DNA of 64,000 nucleotides from Chitinophaga chungangae (GTDB lineage Bacteria > Bacteroidota > Bacteroidia > Chitinophagales > Chitinophagaceae), in assembly GCF_017742215.1 (NCBI RefSeq), contig NZ_JAGHKP010000002.1, positions 409,050-473,049 of the forward strand, in the 5' to 3' direction. Position numbers and translations under genes: made by a program. Positions 27,206 through 34,457 of this stretch are shown piece by piece. Numbering within the stretch: the stretch's first letter is position 1; every line of letters begins with the position of its first letter. The notes below the pieces were generated by a model that saw only the letters and a program-made list of their open reading frames with translations, was not told the origin of the DNA and did not search any database.

Positions 27206-28480
27206 TTGAACATCGAACAGCTTTACCGGCATTATCTCCAGCATCCGTCCGTACAAACCGACACCCGCAAGCTGCGCGCGGGCGATATTTTTTTTGCGCT
27301 CCGCGGCCCGAACTTTAATGGCAACGAATATGCCGCGGCCGCGCTGGAAGCGGGCGCCAGCCTGGCCGTAATAGACGATCCCGCATTTGACACGCAGCCC
27401 GGTAAAACGATGCTGTTTCCCGATGCGCTCAAAGCCTTGCAGGACCTTGCGCTGCATCATCGCCAACAATTGCGGATACCTTTTATCGCCATCACCGGCA
27501 CTAACGGGAAAACCACTACGAAAGAAATGGTGCGCACGGTACTGGGCGCGGCGTTCCGCACGCATGCCACGGAAGGCAACCTGAACAACCATATCGGCGT
27601 GCCGCTGACCATACTCGGCATACCGCAAAACGCGGAGATGGCCGTGATAGAAATGGGCGCGAACCATCGCGGGGAAATAGCAGGATACTGCAAAGTAGCG
27701 CTGCCCACGCACGGCCTGATCACGAACATCGGGAAAGCGCACCTTGAAGGGTTCGGCAGTGAAGAAGGCGTGCGGCTGGCCAAAGGCGAGTTGTACGATC
27801 ACCTGCGGGAAAACGGGGGAACGGTGTTCGTTTGCAAAGATTATCCCTATCTCGTGGAAATGAGCAAAGGCATTGACAATATCGTTACCTACGGCCACGA
27901 AGAAGCGGATTACGCGGGCGCGCCTTTTCCCGGAACGGCGCTGCTGGAGCTGGAAGCCGTGGAAGCGGGCCATGTGCGCACGCAGCTGGTGGGCGAATAC
28001 AACTTCCCCAATGTAATGGCGGCTATTGCCATCGGGCTGCATTTTAAAGTGCCGGGCGAAGTGATAAGGAAAGCGATCGAAGGATATACACCTTCCAACA
28101 ACCGTTCGCAGATTGTAAAACAGGGCAGCAATACCGTGATCATGGACGCATACAACGCCAATCCTTCAAGCATGAAGGCCGCGGTAGAAAATTTCGCCGG
28201 GCTGGACGCCAAACAAAAAGTACTGTTGCTCGGCGCGATGAAGGAACTGGGGGAAGACAGCCAGAAGGAACACCAGGCCCTGGCGGATCTGTTACTGCAA
28301 AGTCATTGGAAAGCGGTGGTGCTGGTCGGAAAAGAATTTGCAAAAGTGAACCATCCGTACATTTATTTCGAAACAGCTGAAGAGGCCCGGAAATGGCTGG
28401 GGCAGCAGGCTTTCGCGGATACGCATATATTGGTGAAAGGCAGCCGCAGCGTGGGGATGGAAAAGGTGCTTGGATCATGA
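27206..28480 (+). CDS. murF: UDP-MurNAc-tripeptide:D-Ala-D-Ala ligase (stand-alone MurF)
   Basis: MurF adds D-Ala-D-Ala to UDP-MurNAc-tripeptide with ATP, the last cytosolic step in making the peptidoglycan precursor. The 424-residue protein has the Mur ligase ATP loop ITGTNGKTTTKE (96-107), the substrate stretch ATEGNLNNHIGVPLT (about 126-140) and the C-terminal IMDAYNANPSSMKAA. The start is a TTG at 27206 (TTG AAC ATC GAA CAG), since no in-frame ATG occurs before about residue 69. A second MurF module is fused to alanine racemase at 34458. Confidence 0.93.
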   Translation: MNIEQLYRHYLQHPSVQTDTRKLRAGDIFFALRGPNFNGNEYAAAALEAGASLAVIDDPAFDTQPGKTMLFPDALKALQDLALHHRQQLRIPFIAITGTNGKTTTKEMVRTVLGAAFRTHATEGNLNNHIGVPLTILGIPQNAEMAVIEMGANHRGEIAGYCKVALPTHGLITNIGKAHLEGFGSEEGVRLAKGELYDHLRENGGTVFVCKDYPYLVEMSKGIDNIVTYGHEEADYAGAPFPGTALLELEAVEAGHVRTQLVGEYNFPNVMAAIAIGLHFKVPGEVIRKAIEGYTPSNNRSQIVKQGSNTVIMDAYNANPSSMKAAVENFAGLDAKQKVLLLGAMKELGEDSQKEHQALADLLLQSHWKAVVLVGKEFAKVNHPYIYFETAEEARKWLGQQAFADTHILVKGSRSVGMEKVLGS

Positions 28481-28808
28481 AATAATTGAAGACAAACACA
28501 GCAATTGAAAAATAAAAAGGCCGGGCCAACATCCCAATGCCGAAGTGTGCGACGCAACGGCGGCCGAAAGACGGTCCGCCGCCGGCTTCACCGTCCTCAA
28601 ACGGCTTAAAAAAATAAACCTGCGAGTTAAAAAACTCACAGGTTTTCATAACCTATGCCAACTTTAGAGTTATGTTAGAAAGCCCGCAGGCTTCGAATTG
28701 CTTCTCAAATAAGTAAGTATTCCTTACTTACTCTATTATCAACGCACGATTCAATAAAAGGTTTAAATAGCCGTGACATTTTTTTTGACAAACCAGCAAG
28801 TCGCTGAT
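28481..28808. other. Intergenic region between convergent murF and epimerase genes
   Basis: 328 bases without a credible protein gene. The murF-proximal third is GC-rich (GGCCGGG and CCGCCGCCGGC stretches). The rest is AT-rich and holds several consecutive inverted repeats, described separately as a possible small RNA on the minus strand. Confidence 0.7.
28609..28735 (-). ncRNA. Candidate structured small RNA or long 3' leader
   Basis: Read on the minus strand there are four successive hairpins: TAAGTAAG/CTTACTTA (28730-28710, loop of five), AAGCC/GGCTT (28693-28680), CATAAC/GTTATG (28674-28647), and a 12-position stem with one mismatch (28644-28617) followed by UUUAUUUUUUU. The last is a convincing intrinsic terminator, yet it is 165 bases beyond the stop of the epimerase gene, leaving room for an independent transcript or a long structured 3' UTR. 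No known RNA family is recognised. Confidence 0.4.
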
Positions 28809-29210
28809 TTACAACTTCTCCTGCGTCAGCTCCACCAGGATGCCGTTCGTGCCCTTCGGATGAAGGAAACAAACCAGCTTGTTATCCGCCCCCGGTTTCG
28901 GCTCGGCATTTAACAGTTCGAACCCTTCCCCCTTCAGCCGTTCCATTTCCGCTTTGATATCCGCCACTTCGAACGCGATATGATGCACCCCCTCCCCTCG
29001 TTTTTCCAGGAACTTCGCGATAGGACTGGTTTCCACGGCCGCTTCGAGCAATTCGATCTTTGTGTCGCCCTGCCTGAAAAACGCTGTAGACACGCCTTCG
29101 GAGGCGATTTCCTCGGTTTTGTAACACGGCGTGTTCAGCAATTTCTCGAACAGCGGTACCGAGGCCGATAATGATTTTACGGCAATGCCGATGTGCTCTA
29201 CTTTTAGCAT
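28809..29210 (-). CDS. mce: Methylmalonyl-CoA epimerase
   Basis: A VOC-fold metalloenzyme that interconverts (R)- and (S)-methylmalonyl-CoA in the propionyl-CoA to succinyl-CoA pathway. The 133-residue protein from the ATG at 29210 (MLKVEHIGIAVKSL) has the metal-binding His in VEHIGIAV, the block FFRQGDTKIELLEA with its metal-binding Glu, and RGEGVHHIAFEVADIKAEM. The tail FLHPKGTNGILVELTQ matches the family end. An upstream in-frame extension is not supported. A B12-binding mutase-type protein is encoded 13 kb away (42306). Confidence 0.93.
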   Translation of the reverse strand: MLKVEHIGIAVKSLSASVPLFEKLLNTPCYKTEEIASEGVSTAFFRQGDTKIELLEAAVETSPIAKFLEKRGEGVHHIAFEVADIKAEMERLKGEGFELLNAEPKPGADNKLVCFLHPKGTNGILVELTQEKL

Positions 29211-29298
29211 ATTCTGACAACTTTTGAAATATAGACGGAAACTATCGCACCATCGGCCCATACGATGGCCCAACCCGGTAAAAGTAGAACTTATATCG

Positions 29299-29306
29299 TA
29301 ATTTTG
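29299..29306 (+). promoter_or_regulatory. Candidate -7 element for the cysteine desulfurase gene
   Basis: TAATTTTG, four bases before the ATG at 29311, implying a very short or absent leader if used. No -33 element seen. Confidence 0.3.
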
Positions 29307-29310
29307 CAGG

Positions 29311-30471
29311 ATGCAGCAGCCGCCTGTATATCTCGATTACAACGCCACCACGCCCTGCGATCCGCGGGTGCTGGAAACCATGTTGCCCTTCTTCAACCGG
29401 CATTTCGGCAACGCCGCCTCCCGCAACCACGCGTTCGGCTGGGCGGCCGAAGAAGCGGTGGACCATGCGAGGCAGCAGGTGGCCCGGCTTATCGGCGCGG
29501 AACCGCAGGAAGTGATCTTTACCTCCGGCGCTACCGAAGCCGTAAACCTGGGCATCAAAGGGCTTTTTGAAGCATACGCCGGCAAAGGCAACCACATCGT
29601 TACCGCCGGAACGGAACACAAAGCCGTGCTGGACACACTTTCGCACCTCGAAAAACAAGGCGCGTCCGTAACCCGGCTGCCAGTGAACGCCGCCGGGCTG
29701 ATCGATCCGACGGAACTGGAAGCCGCCATCACGGCGGAAACCATCCTGATCGCCATTATGTACGCCAATAACGAGACCGGCGTGATACAGCCAATGGCGG
29801 ATATCAGCCGCATCGCGCGGGAAAAAGGCGTGATCCTGTTTACCGACGGCACGCAGGCCGTGGGCAAAATACCGGTGAACGTGCAGCAGGAAGGCATCGG
29901 CATGATGGCGCTGAGCGCGCACAAACTGTACGGGCCCAAAGGCATCGGCGCGTTGTACGTGAGAAGGCGCGGCCCCAGGGTGAAGATCACCGCGCAGATG
30001 GACGGGGGCGGCCACGAACGCGGCATGCGCTCAGGCACGCTCAACGTTCCGGCCATTGCCGGGCTGGGCAAAGCCTGTGAACTGGCGGGCGCCGAAATGG
30101 CAGTGAACGCCGAACGGCTGTCTGCCATGAGGGACAGGCTGGAAACGGCCATTTTAGCCCGGGAACACGCCACCATCAACGGTTCCGGCGCGCACAGGCT
30201 GCCGCATGTAACCAATATCGCCTTCCATGGCATACCCGGCGACGCACTGCTGCGGGCCATAAGCCGGCAAATTGCCGTATCTTCGGGCTCAGCCTGCACT
30301 TCCGCCCTCCCGGAACCGAGTCATGTACTGACGGCCATGGGCCTGGAGGAAGAACTGGCACATTCTTCGCTGCGTTTCGCATTGGGAAGATTTACGACGG
30401 ACGCAGAGATTGATTTTGCCATTTCGGCCGTGGAGAATACGATCCGTGAATTCAATGAAATAGTAAAATAA
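29311..30471 (+). CDS. Cysteine desulfurase (NifS/IscS type)
   Basis: A PLP enzyme that removes sulfur from cysteine as a protein-bound persulfide for iron-sulfur clusters and other thio-cofactors. The 386-residue protein starts YLDYNATTPCDPRVLETM, has FTSGATEAVNLGIKGL (about 70-85), the PLP lysine in SAHKLYGPKGIGALY (about residue 203) and the active cysteine in SSGSACTSALPEPSHVL (about 325). It is followed after 12 bases by an IscA-type gene, which supports a role in cluster assembly. Whether it is IscS or a NifS paralogue cannot be settled here. Confidence 0.94.
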   Translation: MQQPPVYLDYNATTPCDPRVLETMLPFFNRHFGNAASRNHAFGWAAEEAVDHARQQVARLIGAEPQEVIFTSGATEAVNLGIKGLFEAYAGKGNHIVTAGTEHKAVLDTLSHLEKQGASVTRLPVNAAGLIDPTELEAAITAETILIAIMYANNETGVIQPMADISRIAREKGVILFTDGTQAVGKIPVNVQQEGIGMMALSAHKLYGPKGIGALYVRRRGPRVKITAQMDGGGHERGMRSGTLNVPAIAGLGKACELAGAEMAVNAERLSAMRDRLETAILAREHATINGSGAHRLPHVTNIAFHGIPGDALLRAISRQIAVSSGSACTSALPEPSHVLTAMGLEEELAHSSLRFALGRFTTDAEIDFAISAVENTIREFNEIVK

Positions 30472-30483
30472 AACCGACGAATC

Positions 30484-30810
30484 ATGATTTTTATAAGCGA
30501 TAAAGCCAAAGAAAAAGTAGACGCACTGAGGGCGGAAGGCACCCTGGGGCATGACTTCTTCCTGCGGGTTTCCGTAGTGGGAGGCGGCTGCTCCGGCCTG
30601 AGCTACAAACTGGATTTCGACAATGAGACCAAACCCAAGGACCAGGTATTCGAAGATAAAGGCATCAAAGTAGTGACCGACCTGAAAAGTTTCCTATACC
30701 TCTGCAATACCACCCTTGAGTTCTCCGAAGGCCTCAACGGCAAAGGGTTCTACTTCAACAATCCGAACGCGGCACGCACCTGCGCCTGCGGCGACAGTTT
30801 CGCCGTATAA
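30484..30810 (+). CDS. HesB/IscA-type iron-sulfur assembly protein
   Basis: A 108-residue A-type carrier that binds iron or a cluster and hands it to target proteins. The three conserved cysteines are present: Cys36 in GGGCSGLSY and Cys100 and Cys102 in TCACGDSF. Size is normal. It lies 12 bases after the cysteine desulfurase and ends before a strong terminator, so the two form an operon. The sequence does not distinguish IscA from ErpA or SufA. Confidence 0.94.
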   Translation: MIFISDKAKEKVDALRAEGTLGHDFFLRVSVVGGGCSGLSYKLDFDNETKPKDQVFEDKGIKVVTDLKSFLYLCNTTLEFSEGLNGKGFYFNNPNAARTCACGDSFAV

Positions 30811-30836
30811 CCGCGACCACATACGATTTTCACCAT

Positions 30837-30872
30837 AAAAGCCGTTTGGAAACTATTCCGGACGGCTTTTTT
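30837..30872 (+). terminator. Terminator after the IscA-type gene
   Basis: A 15-base-pair stem with two G-U pairs (AAAAGCCGTTTGGAA with TTCCGGACGGCTTTT), four-base loop ACTA, and a T-run. Confidence 0.88.
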
Positions 30873-30916
30873 CTTGTTTAAAAAGAAATAACGGATAACG
30901 GAAAAATCAAATATTC

Positions 30917-30924
30917 TATATTTG
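30917..30924 (+). promoter_or_regulatory. Candidate -7 element for gldF-gldG
   Basis: TATATTTG, nine bases before the gldF ATG. No -33 element at the usual distance. Confidence 0.3.
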
Positions 30925-30933
30925 TCATCGTCT

Positions 30934-31671
30934 ATGTACGCGATCTTCAAAAAAGACCTCCACCAGTTTTTCAGCAGTATTACAGGTTATGTAGCCATCA
31001 TCCTGTTCCTGCTCGCCAACGGCCTTTTCCTTTTCGTTTTCCCGGACACCAGCCTGCTGGACGCCGGGTATGCCAACCTGGACGGTCTTTTTGAGCTGGC
31101 GCCCATGATCTTCCTCCTCCTGATCCCCGCCATCACCATGCGCAGCCTGGCAGACGAATTCAGGAGCGGCACCATGGAACTGCTCAGCACCAAACCCCTC
31201 ACCTGGTGGCAGATCGTTTGGGGAAAATACTGGGCCTGCCTGCTGATCGTGCTCATCGCCCTCATCCCAACCGTCACGTATTACATCGCCATGGGCCAGC
31301 TGGCCGCCACCAACAACCAGCTGGACGGCGGCAGCATTCTCGGCTCATATATCGGCCTGCTGCTGCTGGGAGGCGTGTTTACCGCCACCGGCATCTGGGC
31401 CTCGTCGCTCACCGGCAACGCCGTGGTGGCGTTTTTGGTCGCCATATTCACCTGCTTCATCCTTTACAACGGTTTCGACGCGCTCAGCAAAGTGCCGGTG
31501 TTTTCGGGCGGGGCGGACTATTACCTCAAAATGGCCGGCATCCGCTATCATTACGACAGCATCAGCCGCGGCGTGGTAGACAGCCGCGACATCGTGTATT
31601 TTTTCAGCCTGACAGGCCTGATGCTCTACCTCACCAAAATTTCACTGGAACGCAAAATCTGGCAGGGATAA
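30934..31671 (+). CDS. gldF: Gliding motility ABC transporter permease GldF
   Basis: GldF is the inner-membrane permease of the GldA-GldF-GldG ABC transporter tied to gliding motility. The 245-residue protein has six hydrophobic segments, the stretch LADEFRSGTMELLSTKPLTW (about 74-93), typical of ABC-2 type permeases, and FKKDLHQFFSSITGY at the start. The ATG at 30934 is preferred to a TTG four codons upstream. It is immediately followed by gldG (three bases). No gldA ATPase gene lies nearby, as is common. Confidence 0.93.
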   Translation: MYAIFKKDLHQFFSSITGYVAIILFLLANGLFLFVFPDTSLLDAGYANLDGLFELAPMIFLLLIPAITMRSLADEFRSGTMELLSTKPLTWWQIVWGKYWACLLIVLIALIPTVTYYIAMGQLAATNNQLDGGSILGSYIGLLLLGGVFTATGIWASSLTGNAVVAFLVAIFTCFILYNGFDALSKVPVFSGGADYYLKMAGIRYHYDSISRGVVDSRDIVYFFSLTGLMLYLTKISLERKIWQG

Positions 31672-31674
31672 ATT

Positions 31675-33390
31675 ATGGAAGCAACGAGAAAGGATAAACG
31701 AAAAAAATACCTCCAGCGCACGCTCGGCGTGCTGGCCGTGATCGTTGCGCTGAATATTGCCGCGGCTTACCTGCATGGCCGCTGGGACCTTACCGCCGAA
31801 AAACGTTACACCCTCGCCGCTTCCACCCGCAGCCTGCTCAAAAACCTGGATGCGCCGGTAACCATCGAAGTATACCTGAAAGGCAAATACCCGGCGGGTT
31901 TCCGCCAACTGGCGGATGCCACGCGCGAGCTGCTCGAAGAGTTCCAGCAGTACGGCGGCAACAATATCCGTTTCCAGTTCCTCAACCCGGGCACCGACCT
32001 GCCCGATTCCATGCGCGCGAGCTTCCAGGATTCACTGATGGCGCGCGGCATACTGCCGTTTAATTTGCAGGTGCAGGAAGACAGTAAAGACGCGTTCGCC
32101 GAAAGGCTCATCTTCCCCGGCGCATTTATACAGTACAAAGGCCGCGAAACCGCCATCAACCTGCTGAAAAGCCAGGGCGGAATGGACCCGATGGCCGCGC
32201 TCAACAACTCCGAAGCGCTGCTGGAATACAAATTCGCCAGCGCCATTTACCAGCTGCAGCGGGAAGCGCCGCCGCTCGTAGGTTATATGCTCGGCCACGG
32301 CGAGCCGGAAGGGCCCAATGTGTACGACGCGCTTAAAACCCTGCACGAACAATACCAGGTAGACACCATCAACCTGCGCAGCGATCCGTACATCCAGCGC
32401 GAGTTCGACGCTATTATGTTCGTGCGGCCCACCCAAACGTTTACCGACGAAGACAAGCTGAAAATAGACCAGTACGTGATGAACGGGGGCAAAGTGATCT
32501 GGTTTATCGACAATCTTACCGCTTCGGTAGACAGTCTGCGCGGCCGCGACTTCGTGGCATTCGACCGCGGGCTGCAGCTCGAAGACCTGTTGTTTAAATA
32601 CGGCGCCCGTGTGAACCTGGACCTGGTGCAGGACCTTCAGAGCGACATCATCCCGCTGGTGGTGGGCAATTTTGGCGACAAACCGCAGATACAGCCCGTG
32701 CCTTTCCCGTATTTCCCGCTGTTTACCCCTACCAATGCACATCCTATCGTAAAAAACATGGACCTGGTGATGAGCCGTTTCGCCAATTCGGTAGACACCA
32801 TCAAAGGCGGCGACATCCGGAAAACCATCCTGCTGGCCAGTTCAGACCACAGCCGCACCCTTCGCGGGCCGGTGCAGATCACCCTCGAAAGCGTGCAGCA
32901 GCAGCCCAATCCCCGCGATTACCGCATGCGGGGCATACCGGTGGCCGTTTTGCTGGAAGGGCGTTTCCCCTCATTATTTAACCATCGCCTGGGCGCGGAA
33001 GAACAAAAAGCCCTGGAAACCGCTTCAGGCAAACCTTTCAAAGCCATTGCAGATACCATCGGCAAAATGATCGTGGTGGGCGATGCGGATATTGTCGCTA
33101 ATGCTGTTTCCCAAAAAAACGGCCCGCTGCAGATGGGCGTGAATGAGTTTAATCCGCAATATGTATTCGCCAACAAGGAATTTTTTCTCAACAGCATGGA
33201 ATACCTCACCAGCAAGGCCCCCATTATGGACACCCGCAATAAGGAACTGACGCTCAGGCTCCTGGACGCCCAAAAAGTGAAATCGGAGCGCACCAAATGG
33301 CAGATCATCGCGTTTGCCGTGCCCATTGGCGTTATCCTGCTGTTTGCCATGGTGTTCCAGTTCATCAGGCAGCGCAAGTATGCCGGGTAA
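31675..33390 (+). CDS. gldG: Gliding motility ABC transporter component GldG
   Basis: GldG is the large membrane-anchored partner of GldF. The 571-residue protein has one N-terminal membrane segment (about 16-33), then an extracytoplasmic region with the ABC-auxiliary fold (DLTAEKRYTLAASTRSLLKNL about 40-60; LLEEFQQYGGNNIRFQFLNPG about 84-104; a GHGEPEGPNVYDALK block about 205), and a C-terminal membrane segment (about 540-563) ending in basic residues. Length and layout match the family. It forms a two-gene operon with gldF. Confidence 0.93.
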   Translation: MEATRKDKRKKYLQRTLGVLAVIVALNIAAAYLHGRWDLTAEKRYTLAASTRSLLKNLDAPVTIEVYLKGKYPAGFRQLADATRELLEEFQQYGGNNIRFQFLNPGTDLPDSMRASFQDSLMARGILPFNLQVQEDSKDAFAERLIFPGAFIQYKGRETAINLLKSQGGMDPMAALNNSEALLEYKFASAIYQLQREAPPLVGYMLGHGEPEGPNVYDALKTLHEQYQVDTINLRSDPYIQREFDAIMFVRPTQTFTDEDKLKIDQYVMNGGKVIWFIDNLTASVDSLRGRDFVAFDRGLQLEDLLFKYGARVNLDLVQDLQSDIIPLVVGNFGDKPQIQPVPFPYFPLFTPTNAHPIVKNMDLVMSRFANSVDTIKGGDIRKTILLASSDHSRTLRGPVQITLESVQQQPNPRDYRMRGIPVAVLLEGRFPSLFNHRLGAEEQKALETASGKPFKAIADTIGKMIVVGDADIVANAVSQKNGPLQMGVNEFNPQYVFANKEFFLNSMEYLTSKAPIMDTRNKELTLRLLDAQKVKSERTKWQIIAFAVPIGVILLFAMVFQFIRQRKYAG

Positions 33391-33407
33391 AACCTCGGGG
33401 AATCCAT

Positions 33408-33415
33408 TATCTTTG
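33408..33415 (+). promoter_or_regulatory. Candidate -7 element for the TerC-family gene
   Basis: TATCTTTG in the 50-base gap between gldG and terC. No clear -33 partner, so terC may also be read from gldF. Confidence 0.3.
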
Positions 33416-33440
33416 CTGTTCATTAAATTTTCCGCTTTGC

Positions 33441-34394
33441 ATGACACCGCAACAATGGACGTACGCTGTATTTGGTATTGTTATCGTCTTGGCTTTGATT
33501 TTCGACCTTGGACTTTTAAGTAAAAAAGGACAGGTAATTTCCATTAAAAAAGCATTAATACAAACCTGCTTCTGGGTTGCCCTGTCATTCGGCTTTTTTG
33601 CATTCGTCTGGGTAGAGAACGGTTCCAAAATGGCCGTTGAATACCTCAGCGCCTACCTGATGGAATGGTCGCTTTCCATCGACAACATTTTCGTTTTCAT
33701 CCTCATTTTCGGTTTTTTCAAGATCAAAGAAACCAGTTATGCGCGCGTGCTGCTCATCGGCATCCTCATGGCTATCGTGTTCCGCGCCATCTTCATTACC
33801 GTAGGCGTGGCGCTGATCGCGCAATTCGGCTGGATATTGTACATCTTCGGCGCGTTCCTCGTGTATACCGGCATTAAAATGTTCATGGTAGACCAGCACG
33901 AAGAATTTAAGCCCGAAGAAAATTTCGCGTACCGTTTTATGCAGAAATACATGCGCATTTCGCATGCGGAGCCCAACGACCGTTTTACCATCAAACACAA
34001 CGGCAAAGTGTATTTCACCGCGCTGGCAGTAGTGGTGGTAATGCTAGCCGTAACGGATATCGTGTTCGCGCTCGATTCCATCCCGGCCGTGTTCGCCATC
34101 TCCAAAGAGCCGCTGGTAGTGTACACATCCAACATTTTCGCGGTGCTGGGGCTGCGTTCGCTGTTTTTCCTGCTGAGGGGCGCAGTGGACAAGTTCGATT
34201 ACCTCCAGCAGGGCATCGCCATCGTGCTGGTGTTCATCGGCCTCAAAATGCTCGCGGAGATCTGGCACTTCAAGCTGCCGGTTTGGGTGAGCCTGGTCGT
34301 GATCGTAGTATGCCTGGCCGGCTCCATCGTTTATTCCATCCTGTTCGACAAGAAGCTGCCGGTGAAACCGGTTGAAGAAAAGATAGAAAGTTAG
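33441..34394 (+). CDS. TerC family integral membrane protein
   Basis: TerC/Alx-family proteins are multi-span membrane proteins linked to tellurite resistance and, more recently, to manganese export that protects secreted metalloproteins. The 317-residue protein has about eight membrane segments. Family motifs are MEWSLSIDNIFVFILIFGFF (about 72-91, with the conserved SxDN) and VTDIVFALDSIPAVFAISKE (about 204-223, ALDSIPA), whose acidic residues are likely metal ligands. The ATG at 33441 is chosen; upstream codons lie inside gldG. A terminator follows at 34403. Confidence 0.93.
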   Translation: MTPQQWTYAVFGIVIVLALIFDLGLLSKKGQVISIKKALIQTCFWVALSFGFFAFVWVENGSKMAVEYLSAYLMEWSLSIDNIFVFILIFGFFKIKETSYARVLLIGILMAIVFRAIFITVGVALIAQFGWILYIFGAFLVYTGIKMFMVDQHEEFKPEENFAYRFMQKYMRISHAEPNDRFTIKHNGKVYFTALAVVVVMLAVTDIVFALDSIPAVFAISKEPLVVYTSNIFAVLGLRSLFFLLRGAVDKFDYLQQGIAIVLVFIGLKMLAEIWHFKLPVWVSLVVIVVCLAGSIVYSILFDKKLPVKPVEEKIES

Positions 34395-34402
34395 TTAGTC
34401 GG

Positions 34403-34437
34403 AAAGCGCCCGGGAAAGAGAGTCCCCGGGCGCTTTT
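34403..34437 (+). terminator. Terminator after the TerC-family gene
   Basis: A 12-base stem AAAGCGCCCGGG pairing with the CCCGGGCGCTTT arm, nine to ten-base loop, and five T. Confidence 0.87.
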
Positions 34438-34457
34438 TCAGTAAAAACCATATTAAA

